From NCBI GenBank assembly GCA_001021135.1, contig LDJE01070316.1, positions 1 through 20,402 on the forward strand: a stretch of 20,402 nt of DNA, given 5' to 3'. Origin of the DNA: Selaginella kraussiana. Taxonomy: Eukaryota > Streptophyta > Lycopodiopsida > Selaginellales > Selaginellaceae. The notes beneath the pieces are model-generated. The model was not told where the DNA came from and did not search any database. It saw only the letters and a program-made list of their open reading frames with translations. The position numbers and the translations under genes were made by a program. Below, piece after piece: positions 1 to 8,407 of this stretch (the stretch's first letter is position 1; the number at the start of each line of letters is the position of its first letter).

Positions 1-799
1 AGTCCTGCCCGGAGAACCTCTAGCGAGCGGTACCACGGCCCAGGCTGTGAAGACTGGTTGCTCCGGGGTGGTTCGACACCAGTACTTACCATAAAGGTAG
101 CTTGGCGGTCTAGTCGGCAGTCAAGGGTTAGCACGGAGGCTTGGAGTTAGCTCGGCATGCAACAAATAATATTACCACCCTTCCGTGTAAAGAGGGCCTT
201 ATTCACTTGAGCCTCTTACAAATCTGAGCCGTTCACCCCAAATATACTCCAGAATCAACTGTACTTAAGCCTCTTACAAATCTGAGCCATTCACCCCAAA
301 TATACTCCAGAATCAACTGCTAAAAATACAAGGTGTTAACTCTAACTGTTACAAGGCCTACTCTAATGTCTAGGGCAATGCCCTTCCTGTGATCTCATCC
401 GTCCATTTGTGAAGTGGACGGAGTGGATGCACCCTAAGGAGGGTGTGCGAATGTATTGTGTATCTTGCTGCCTGCAACTCCTTGACTTCATACCCCACAG
501 TGTTTTAGGATCAGGATGTATGTTACAAAGTCAGCCATGCAGAAGTTTCTTTGATCGCCTAGGTAATGATTTTGCATGCAAATAATGCAGCAAGTGCTGC
601 TCTATAGTGAACCTGTGTCCACCCTCATCCCGATAATGAACCTTCGGTCTGTTCCAAGCATGTGGACAGAAAATACTCTCAACCCCTTTGCATGGTATTG
701 CAACAGGAGAGGTGCTTGTTTGCCCTCATTTCTAGACATATTCAACATGTACATTCCGGATAACTTGATTGGACAATTGATTGAAAATTAAGTTGGAAA
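1..799. other. Left-edge intergenic region, no gene recognised
   Basis: No convincing coding region is seen. The first ~170 bases are GC-rich compared with the AT-rich stretch after them and could be the edge of a repeat, but no diagnostic end or protein is visible. An open frame at 576-791 has no recognisable domain and is probably chance, although a 5' untranslated region or upstream exon of the PPR gene at 800 cannot be excluded. A 58-bp tandem duplication lies at 205-320. Confidence 0.6.
205..320. repeat. 58-bp direct tandem duplication (two copies)
   Basis: Copy 1 (205-262) and copy 2 (263-320) align over 58 bp with three differences (positions 209/267, 231/289 and 262/320), about 95% identity. 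Each copy begins ACTT(G/A)AGCCTC and ends AGAATCAACTG plus one base. The copies abut exactly, so a recent local duplication is the simplest explanation. Confidence 0.9.
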
Positions 800-3133
800 A
801 TGAGACAACAACATGCTCAAACAACTATAGGTGTTCTGTTGAATGAGTTGAAGGCGTGTAGCCTCAGGAAGGACCTACAACGGGGTAGAAGAGCCCATGC
901 AAGAGCAGTGGACATCCAAATTGATTCAGACAAGCATGTTGCTACAGCACTCATTAGAATGTATGCAAAGTGTGGCAACGTGGAAGAAGCTCAGGGTTTG
1001 TTTGATAACATGGTTAATCCAGATGTAGTTTCATGGAATGTTCTGCTTCTTGGGTATGCAGAGAGTGGAGAGGGGCTAGCTGCGCTGGACTTGTTTTTGA
1101 AAATGAAGGCACAAGGATATCTTCCCAGTTCCATAACGTACATTGCTGCTCTCAAGGCTTGCACGTCTTTGGCTCTAAAGGGAGATGTCAGCAAAAAGCG
1201 GCATTGTCTTGAGCGGGGCAGAAGAATACATATAGAGATTGGAAGCCTTTTGGACCATTACCTACAAAACACGCTGGTAGACATGTACGCAAAGTGTGGT
1301 AGTATGCTGGATGCTCAAGTCATGTTCAACAGTATTAAAGAGCCGGACATTATCTCATGGAATGCTCTGATTTTGGGTTATGCTGAATATGGGGATGTAA
1401 ATACCGCATTCAATTTGTTTTCTAAAATAAAGGCATGCGGATGCAAACCAGATTCTACCACATACGTTGCTATAATAAAGGCTTGTACTGGTGTTGCAAA
1501 CAATTTCGAAAACAAATATTTAGATATGGGAAAGAGTTTACATTTGGAGATCGGTTGCCGCATGAATCAGTATGTGCAAAGCACGCTTATAGACATGTAT
1601 GCTAAGTACGGTGAGATGGTATATGCTCGTCAAGTGTTTGATAGTATAGAAACGCCGGACGTGGTATCCTGGAATACTCTTCTTTTGGGGTATGCGGAAA
1701 ATGGAGAGGGCTGTGTTGCACTGGACATGTTTTCGAAAATGCAAGAGCGTGGATGTTCTCCCGACTCGGTGACCTACATTGCGGCTTTTAAAGCTTGTGC
1801 GTTTTTGGCAGCTAGTGGGGATATTAGTGAAAAGAAAGTGTGCTTATTACGTGGGAGGCACATACACACAGCTATGGGCCAGAACTTCGATCATCACCTT
1901 CAGAATACTCTCATGGACATGTATGCCAAGTGTGGTAGCATGGTCGACGCACATATTGTGTTTGACAATATTCAGAACCCCGACGTGGTCTCTTGGAACA
2001 CATTACTTTTGGGGTATGTACTAAATGGAGATGGCTATGCTTCTCTCGACGTCTTCTTTAAGATGAAGATGCGCGGCTGTGTGCCTGACTCTGTAACATA
2101 TCTCGTTGCTCTCAAAGCCTGTACATCTCTTGCTGCAAACAAAGACGACAGCGATAAAAGAGACATTCTGAATCGGGGAAAAGAGTTGCATTCGGAGATT
2201 GGTTGCCAGTTGAATCATTTTCTGCAGAATGCGCTTATGGATATGTACGCGAAATGCAGCAGCTTGTCTGATGCTCAAAATGTGTTTGATGGTATTCAAA
2301 ATCCTGATGTAGTGTCCTGGACGGTTTTACTTCTGGCATATGCAGACAATGAGGAAGGACATGTTGTTCTGGAGCTTTTTTCTAAGATGAAGACCAGCGG
2401 ATGCCTTCCCGATAATGTAACGTATATTGCAGCTCTTAAAGCATGTGGATCCATTGGGGCTTTAGCCTGCGGACGAAAATTCCACTCGGAGCTAGGTGAA
2501 ATCAATACTACGCATTTAGTGACTTCGCTTGTAGATTTTTATGCAAAATGCGGAAGCATGACTGAAGCTCATCAAGTATTTGACATGCACTCTAAAGCAA
2601 CAGGAACCCCAATATGGAATGCACTCTTGGGTGGATATAGCAGCTTTGGGGACTATAATTCTGTTTTCAAGCTTTTTGATTCAATGAAGGACAAGGGATT
2701 CAATCCAGATGCCACAACTTTTGCGTGTCTTCTCTTGTGTTGCAGCCATGCTGGTTTTTTGGAGAAGGCTAGGGAATGCTTCGAAGGGATGACTGCGGGT
2801 TATGGTATTAGTCCTACTGCGAGGCATCATACTTGCATGGTTGACGTTCTGGGCCGTGCAAATCGACTCGGTGAGGCCATTCTTATGTTGCATAAATTGC
2901 CTTGTGCTCCTGATGTTGCGACATGGACTCAATTTCCTGCTGCTTGTCGCAGATGGAAAAATGTTGATATTGGACGAATGGCTTTTCAGTCGTTAGTGGG
3001 TTTGCACAAGAACACCGCGTTTGCCTATGTCCTTATGGGCCAGTTATATGGTGATGCTGGTTTTCTGGAAGAGCAAAGCAGATTGGTAACAATTTACGTG
3101 AAAAAAGTTACATTTACAAATGCTAAAATTTAG
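800..3133 (+). CDS. PLS-type pentatricopeptide repeat (PPR) protein lacking a DYW domain
   Basis: Intronless, 777 codons. PPR proteins of this class bind organellar RNA sequence-specifically in mitochondria or plastids, often for C-to-U editing. Diagnostic words recur: MYAKCG or close variants near residues 54, 162, 266, 374, 482 and 580, and DVVSWN-type starts near 75, 183, 287, 394 and 503. The KAC words are spaced 104-108 residues apart (Cys 121, 229, 333, 441, 549), marking repeated P-L-S triplets. The last third (about 600-760) has the AGFLEKA...CMVDVLGRA region that leads into the E domain. The protein then stops after an abbreviated E motif (YVLMGQLYGDAGFLEEQSRL), with no E+ or DYW deaminase domain. 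If it edits RNA it must borrow a deaminase; it may have another role or be decaying. No clear transit peptide is visible, so an upstream exon or start is possible. Confidence 0.9.
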   Translation: MRQQHAQTTIGVLLNELKACSLRKDLQRGRRAHARAVDIQIDSDKHVATALIRMYAKCGNVEEAQGLFDNMVNPDVVSWNVLLLGYAESGEGLAALDLFLKMKAQGYLPSSITYIAALKACTSLALKGDVSKKRHCLERGRRIHIEIGSLLDHYLQNTLVDMYAKCGSMLDAQVMFNSIKEPDIISWNALILGYAEYGDVNTAFNLFSKIKACGCKPDSTTYVAIIKACTGVANNFENKYLDMGKSLHLEIGCRMNQYVQSTLIDMYAKYGEMVYARQVFDSIETPDVVSWNTLLLGYAENGEGCVALDMFSKMQERGCSPDSVTYIAAFKACAFLAASGDISEKKVCLLRGRHIHTAMGQNFDHHLQNTLMDMYAKCGSMVDAHIVFDNIQNPDVVSWNTLLLGYVLNGDGYASLDVFFKMKMRGCVPDSVTYLVALKACTSLAANKDDSDKRDILNRGKELHSEIGCQLNHFLQNALMDMYAKCSSLSDAQNVFDGIQNPDVVSWTVLLLAYADNEEGHVVLELFSKMKTSGCLPDNVTYIAALKACGSIGALACGRKFHSELGEINTTHLVTSLVDFYAKCGSMTEAHQVFDMHSKATGTPIWNALLGGYSSFGDYNSVFKLFDSMKDKGFNPDATTFACLLLCCSHAGFLEKARECFEGMTAGYGISPTARHHTCMVDVLGRANRLGEAILMLHKLPCAPDVATWTQFPAACRRWKNVDIGRMAFQSLVGLHKNTAFAYVLMGQLYGDAGFLEEQSRLVTIYVKKVTFTNAKI

Positions 3134-3267
3134 CAGCTAAATCATTATGGAAGGTCCCAATAAGATCTTTTGCTTAAGTTGGAAGTTGAAGCGTTTTGTA
3201 TGTAGGCGCCAGTAGAGTGTATCCAAAACAAAAAAGTAGCCATGAAGGTAGCACCAGGAAAAATCAA

Positions 3268-3342
3268 GTTTCTTTAAGTTGGAAACGTGTTAGTATGTAT
3301 GCCAAATGTGGGGAGCACAAGGGATGCCCAAGTCGATTTAGT
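3268..3342 (+). pseudogene. Decayed PPR motif fragment
   Basis: About 135 bp after the PPR gene, the frame from 3295 reads MYAKCG, the hallmark of PPR L/S motifs. One base out of frame immediately after, the sequence reads STRDAQVDL, closely matching the usual continuation (G-S-x-x-D-A-x-x-V-F). The upstream residues VSLSWKRVS occupy the position of the usual V-F-V-x-N-x-L-V-x. A single extra G around 3308-3312 explains the frame break. It is probably a remnant of a neighbouring or duplicated PPR gene and is too short to function. Confidence 0.6.
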
Positions 3343-3391
3343 CTACTTCTATTAGTCTATAGATCGAATGTATTAGTCTATGATTAGTCTA
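3338..3391. repeat. Cluster of four TTAGTCTA words
   Basis: The 8-mer TTAGTCTA occurs at 3338-3345, 3352-3359, 3373-3380 and 3384-3391. The last two copies form an 11-bp tandem unit (TTAGTCTATGA). It looks like a small degenerate minisatellite in the spacer between the PPR gene and the E1-alpha gene. No function is suggested by the sequence. Confidence 0.7.
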
Positions 3392-3603
3392 TGATAAATC
3401 CAAAGTACCGGATGTAGGATTATGACTGAAAGAAGAACATGAGCCCAAACCATAGGCAGAAGTTAGAGGACTGATACATGTGACGCACTTGAAATACGGT
3501 GGACAAAATCACATGAGCTGATTGAGTTTTGAAGTGCTTGCCCAAATATGACATCCGTACACAGCCGTTTTAAAAATGAAATGAGTTGGAAGGAAGCGAG
3601 GGC

Positions 3604-3621
3604 GACGTGGCGTCACGTGTC
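3604..3621. promoter_or_regulatory. Paired ACGT elements (G-box/ABRE-like) upstream of E1-alpha
   Basis: GACGTGGC (3604-3611) and TCACGTGTC (3613-3621, core CACGTG) lie 2 bp apart and about 50-65 bp before the chosen ATG at 3671. Paired ACGT cores are the typical binding sites of plant bZIP and bHLH factors, including ABA-response elements. The role here is inferred from motif and position only. Confidence 0.4.
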
Positions 3622-3670
3622 ACAAATACAGGGAAATGTAGCCAGATCAAAAAGTCCCAGGTCTCTTCGT

Positions 3671-5193
3671 ATGCTGGAGATGGCGTGCGCGCTGGCTAAG
3701 CGGCTTTTTGGATCGCAAACCAGCAAGGTTGGAGGTGCTCTTGTTGGAGGTGCATCTGCTTCCATTCAAGTGGATATCCATGTACCTTACCAGCTGCACT
3801 TGCTCAACGATGGACCTGCCTCCCGTGCTGAGACGACCAAGGAAGAGGTGCTGAGAATGTACAGAGACATGTTCCGTATTCGCAGAATGGAGATAACTGC
3901 CGACAAGGTAGGAGTTGATAGCAAATTGCCATTAGTTAGATTGTCTTCTCCAGCTCTTCAAGTCACAGCTGGTACGAGGGTTTTGTCACTTGTACGATGG
4001 CCAAGAAGCTGTGGCCATTGGCATGGAGTCTGCATTAGATTTCAAGGACTCCCTTATTACGGCTTACAGGGATCATGGAACACATCTTGCAAGGGGAGGA
4101 ACTGTGTATGTGAGTTGGGAAGCCTGTTTTCTGGTGTACTTATGCATGTATGCGCCTCCTCTGTAGGAATGTTTTGCTGAACTTATGGGCAAAGCAACGG
4201 GTTGTGCTGGAGGTAAAGGTGGATCCATGCATCTATACAAGCCCGAAAACAATTACTACGGAGGCTGGGGAATTGTGGGAACAACTGGTCCTCTCGGCGC
4301 TGGCTTGGCATTTGCTCACAAGTATAACAAGACCAACAGTGTAGCAGTTGCCATATACGGTGACGGTGCAGGTAACCAGGTGTGTTTATGTATTTCTTAT
4401 GTGATTGATCCTACCATTCATTTGTATGCAGGGCCAAATTTACGAGGCCAAGAACATGGCAGCCTTGTGGGACTTGCCGCTGATCTTTGTTGTGGAGAAC
4501 AACCACGTAAGTTGGCCTGCATTTTCTGTGCGTTTTACTTGCTGCTATCTAGTATGGGATGGGAACTGCTGAATGGAGAGCTTCAAAGAAAACTACATTC
4601 TTCGATCGTGTGTCCTACATACCTGGTATAAAGGTGAGCTGATCAAGGGGAACTTGGAAGATATTGAAGTTTTGTTCAGGTCGATGGAATGGATATTTTT
4701 GCGGTGAAAGAAGCCATTGTGTATGCAAAGCATTACTGCTTGTCGGGGAAGGTATTAGACCTCAGCTAAATCATGGCATTTTTCTGATAGAACAAACATG
4801 CAGGGGCCGATCATTGTTGAAGCCGATACTTACAGGTATCATGGACACAGTATGTCCGATCCTGGGAGCACTTACCGGACAAGGAATGAAGTACAAGGCA
4901 TCCGTCAGGCTCGTGATCCCATTGAGAGAGTTCGACAGTTTGCCTTGAAGGCAAGGAGGGTGCATAATATGATGCAACAACTGAGCTTGTGAGTGCAGGA
5001 GGGTATTGTGACGGAGGACGAGTTGAGGGAGGTGGACAGAGAGATAAAGCACGAGGTTGAGGAAGCTGCAGCCAAAGCAAAGGAAGCACCCATGCCCGAT
5101 GCAGAGGAGCTCTTCACAAACATTTACAAGCAGGATTCTGGTCTTGCGGTGTATGGCTGTGATAGGAAACTATCCCATAAAGTTTGCGTGTGA
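3671..5193 (+). CDS. PDHA: Pyruvate dehydrogenase E1 component, alpha subunit (mitochondrial)
   Basis: Exons 3671-3907, 3954-4109, 4167-4379, 4432-4506, 4553-4633, 4680-4751, 4804-4950 and 4999-5193 give 391 aa, the usual length for plant mitochondrial E1-alpha. E1 decarboxylates pyruvate using thiamine diphosphate and passes the acetyl group to E2 lipoamide in the matrix. Seen: an N-terminal region suited to a mitochondrial presequence, [11 protein letters not shown] (about 88-98), the ThDP/Mg motif GDGAGNQ (196-202), VVENNHYGMGT, and the phosphorylation-loop motif [18 protein letters not shown] with the site-1 Ser conserved (Ser294). All seven introns (46-57 bp) are phase 0. Intron 7 (4951-4998) is best read as GC-AG, since this keeps the family length; a 39-bp GT-AG alternative would add three residues. 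An in-frame ATG at 3548 would add 41 residues, but that stretch carries promoter-like motifs, so 3671 (or 3680) is preferred. Confidence 0.93.
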
Positions 5194-5340
5194 CGAGTTT
5201 TACTACTAAGCAAAAAGTGGATACGTGGCTGACATAATTCATGTGCAGTGCAGCTTGGAAAAGCAGTCAACAAAGACAGCTCACTTTTCCCACGCTGCCA
5301 CGCGGCATGTGGTGGGTGGGCGGCAATCTCCGCCCGCAAC

Positions 5341-5348
5341 ATTATATG
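5341..5348 (+). promoter_or_regulatory. Possible TATA box of the NFDDG-protein gene
   Basis: ATTATATG lies about 60 bp before the ATG at 5403, within the 210-bp spacer after the E1-alpha stop codon. Spacing and composition fit a TATA element, but this is position-based inference. Confidence 0.3.
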
Positions 5349-5402
5349 CGCACCTCCATTCTTCTTGTGCATCTCCTACGTTTTGTGACTGGATCCGCTT
5401 CC

Positions 5403-5840
5403 ATGGGCTACTCCTACGAGGTTCTTTCCGATACATCTTACAAGAACAGCAGCAACAGCTTGCTTGATTTTGTGAGGAAGTGGCTACTCTGTGGATGGAT
5501 CAAGCAAGAGCAACAACTAGGTGCAGCAACAGCAGGATCTTACGTTAAGCCGCCGAGATGGAAGAGGCTGCTCAGACGAGTGAAAGCAAAGACGAGGAAA
5601 GTTCAAGATGCCTGTTCTGAGGGATTGTGCTTTGCTCCCCCGCAGCAGGAGCAGCAGCTCAACTACCAAAGCATGGATAGTTACAAGAAGAACTTCGACG
5701 ATGGCAGGGAATCTTGGGAATGCAACCATTATTACGGTACAGCATTGCAGCACCAGCCCATCTTGTGGGAAGATGTCGACTTTGGTGCTCCTGCTCCCCT
5801 GTGGCAAGCAAGGGATCCTATTGTCATTGCTGCCGCTTGA
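5403..5840 (+). CDS. Small land-plant protein with basic region and SYxxNFDDG motif
   Basis: A single exon of 145 residues starting MGYSYEVLSD. The middle (about 49-68) is strongly basic with Trp (PRWKRLLRRVKAKTRKVQ). It is followed by a Q-rich stretch and then DSYKKNFDDG near residue 97. This order, a basic W-K-x-(L/W) helix then Y-x-x-x-SY-x-x-NFD(D/E)G, recalls from memory a family of short, uncharacterised plant proteins (often annotated as unknown and stress-responsive). The C-terminus is acidic to neutral, ending ARDPIVIAAA. No signal peptide or membrane segment is seen. The frame remains open upstream to 5241, but the preferred start has a TATA-like element before it and matches the conserved N-terminus type. 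Its stop lies 31 bp from the stop of the convergent endoglucanase gene. The function is unknown. Confidence 0.6.
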   Translation: MGYSYEVLSDTSYKNSSNSLLDFVRKWLLCGWIKQEQQLGAATAGSYVKPPRWKRLLRRVKAKTRKVQDACSEGLCFAPPQQEQQLNYQSMDSYKKNFDDGRESWECNHYYGTALQHQPILWEDVDFGAPAPLWQARDPIVIAAA

Positions 5841-5871
5841 TAAGCTTTGAAATTATAAGAAAAAAAAAATG

Positions 5872-7859
5872 TCACAATACAGCTTTGACAGAAGGGCCAT
5901 TAGCATAGAGGCCGACGAGCAGGGCAGCCAATGTTGCCGAATTGTAAGTGGTCGCCTCGTTTTGCATGGAGTTCTCCCGAAAGTCTGTAAAACTGTCATT
6001 CTGGAAGGGACCCCCTACAAGGCCACCATACGCCAAGTTTGGGTTCGGAGCTGGGGTGTGCAGCCACTGGAAACCATCCTTGCATCCTGTTACTGCATTT
6101 TTTGGTATAGACGATCCTCTGTGGTGAAGCTGCTGTGGGAATTGGTCACCATGACCAACCAAATAGCTCATGGACAAGGGGTTCTGTCCCAAAATGTAAT
6201 CTGCCTGCACTTTGTAGCTAGCGTCAAGCAAACTTCCTCCAAACTCTTTACCTGCGATGCTGCGAACGTCCTAATCTCTTGAGGTGCAAACTTTCTCCCA
6301 AGGCAATTGAGTTGGGAGCGAGTGCTCCATAAGTAGTCTGCGTAAACAACTGCCAAGAAGCTAGAACTGACAGCGTGTTGAATAGAGTTCCACTGGCTCA
6401 CCCAAAGCATTCCACCTGATTTCGAAAGTTGGTGAGTCAGATATTTCCTAGGGCTTAGGGGGGCTATCGGTTACCTTGAGTCCTATTAGTAGTTGCAGTA
6501 GGTGATTGTGGCATGAAAGCACATATGAGCTGCTCTGCAGTGTTCCTGTACTCCAGCAAGCCTGGTCCAAACAAGGAGCTCTCCTCCTCGGGTTGGAAAA
6601 GCTGATGCCTGGATAGCAAAACCTAGAGAGAATCGACAAAATTAATCTTCAAACTAAAAACAATCGCGCGCACCTGCGTTCCTGCAACCTTGTCATCCCA
6701 GCTGAACCATGCTGGAGCTTTCCCCCAGCCTGCATTCCCCTCTGCGTTCTTGCCTGTGGTGTAGGCCAGGAACTCGTGCTCTTTGGTTGCGTGGAACATC
6801 CAGGAGGCTGCCCACAGTAACTCGTCCCAGTAGCCTGTTGAGTTGTAGTAGCTCTGATCCGCCTTGAAAATGACAGAGTAAGAACCTCTGTACCTATCGG
6901 CGAAATCAAAGAGCTGTCTTGCATGGGACAAGAGTGTGTCTGCATACGACGGGTCCTCCTCCCGATACACTAGCGAGGCAGCTGCCATGGCAGCAGCAGC
7001 CTCGGCAGCTACTTCGGTCCCAGGGTGTGTGGTGTTGACCTGGTATGAAGGCCTGGCAGTGTCCATCCTCTCGGCTCTTTCCCAGCATGCATGGTCCAGT
7101 GTGGGGTTGCCAACCTGAGTGAGGGTGTCCGTGATTCGTCAATTCGCCGATTTAGTTTACCTGGAAGTAGAAGACGTTGTCTTGAGGGTGTGCCTTGATC
7201 AAATAGTCTGTGATCCACCTAACAGCAGCCTTGGCCTTCGCAAGTTGCTGCGTGTCATTGTACTGCTCCCTATACTCAAGAATGCTCCACGAAAGAATGG
7301 TAGCAGTGAAGGCCATGGGCAAGCCAAATTTGACGTGATCACCGGCGTCGTACATACCCCCGCTAAGGTCCAGTCCAGCATCTTGACCATCGTCAAGGGC
7401 CGAGTCACCACGCCATAGTATTGGATTGTCTGGAGGAAGTTTACCAGCTACATTACGTCAACTAATATTATGCTATGCCGTTTTAAATGATCGATAATAC
7501 TCACATTTCTGAACGTCCAAGAACTGGAGCGATAGCTTGAACGGCTCGGCGTACTTGATGAGAGCCCCGCCCGCGCTGCCAGAGGGTTGCCAAGGAGGGT
7601 AAAAGACGGCAGCTGCTGCTGGAGGAGGCGCTCCCTGTCCATTGGCACTGTCGCTGCCCCCCTCCGGTTGTGTTGTGGATGGAGGGCGGTGCTTGTGCCC
7701 CTGCTGCTGCCTATGTTCAGCCACAAAAACGGTGACGATGGAAAGAACTGCAACCAGTGCAACAATGCCTGACAAGACCCACCACTGCCATCCCCCTTGC
7801 CTCCCCTTGTTGTGGAGCAGATCCGGCATACTGGCTTCCTTGCAATACCGGTCAGGCAA
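5872..7859 (-). CDS. Membrane-anchored endo-1,4-beta-glucanase (glycoside hydrolase family 9)
   Basis: Exons on the minus strand are 7859-7505, 7447-7161, 7114-6674, 6622-6475, 6415-6252 and 6204-5872 (575 aa; introns 46-59 bp). GH9 enzymes cleave beta-1,4-glucans and act in cell-wall cellulose metabolism. The N-terminus has no cleavable-type signal but a single hydrophobic segment (residues ~27-47, starting VLSGIVALVA), giving a type II membrane protein with a Pro/Gly/Ser-rich linker (~51-97). The catalytic domain follows: SGKLPPDN (119-126), SGGMYDAGDHVKFG with the paired Asp (152, 155), TPGTEVAAE-type region, HHRG (492-495) and the C-terminal signature FRENSMQNEATTYNSA with the proton-donor Glu548. 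The layout best matches plant GUN2/GUN10-like GH9 proteins rather than secreted ones; KORRIGAN is the other anchored type. There is no CBM49. Confidence 0.92.
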
Positions 7860-8407
7860 CGGATCCAGGCAATGCCACGCTCATTCCCTCCCAGCAAGAA
7901 GCGAATTGTTCAATCAGGCATTGTTCTTTCAATGCGGACTCAACTTGGAATGGTACTAGCCTACTAGACTAAGTGCGAATGAGGCAGCAGCATAAAGCCA
8001 AGCTCCTTGCTTGAATATAAACAATTTGGAATCTCCTCGTCAAGCAAGTTGTATGTAACCTTAGTGTTCAGCACGTCGCTTGCTTGACGGTCCCCCCAAA
8101 TCCACCTGGTGCTAGTAGGCCTCTCTCAGATCTGTTGTTGTTGTTGTTGTTGTAGGTGGTGGTTACAATCTGTGTAATATGTTCGCGACTAACTCACCAC
8201 CATCAGCAGATGAAGATGTCAAGGGGCAGCTCACTGAGTCTTAGTGTTACTTACTACATGATAAACCATCAAAGACTAAAGGGAAGTGCTAGAACTTGCA
8301 AATATTTCACTTGCTCGCTTCCTCCCTTGCACGTTATACGTTCGTGTCAAGCGAATCTGTCATCCATAGTTAAAAAAGGAACATCAGGCCCCAGTAGTAA
8401 GAACTCA
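7860..8407. other. Spacer upstream of the GH9 gene
   Basis: About 550 bp separate the GH9 start (minus strand) from the stop of the YaaW-like gene, also on the minus strand. It should hold the GH9 promoter and 5' untranslated region plus the 3' untranslated region of its neighbour. The only distinct element is a (TGT)7 microsatellite at 8133-8153. The open frames here (e.g. 8156-8428 on the plus strand) show no family features. Confidence 0.6.
8133..8153. repeat. (TGT)7 microsatellite
   Basis: Seven perfect TGT units (ACA on the other strand), about 275 bp upstream of the GH9 start codon. Confidence 0.95.

Noticed and set aside
60-90. A tRNA T-arm-like sequence (GGTTCGACACC)
   Set aside because: The stem is only 4 bp, the loop is wrong in size, and no acceptor, D or anticodon arms fit around it.
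1-175. Possible edge of a transposable element
   Set aside because: Composition differs from the neighbouring sequence, but no terminal repeat, primer-binding site or coding trace is visible, so no element was called.
576-791. 71-codon plus-strand frame before the PPR gene
   Set aside because: No PPR motif or other family feature, and typical of chance open frames.
3548-3670. 41-residue N-terminal extension of E1-alpha
   Set aside because: In frame and basic, but it holds a paired ACGT promoter-type element, and the shorter start already gives the family length.
7448-7897. 149-codon minus-strand frame overlapping the GH9 first exon
   Set aside because: It lies in another frame of the GH9 exon; only the frame starting at 7859 splices into the GH9 domain.
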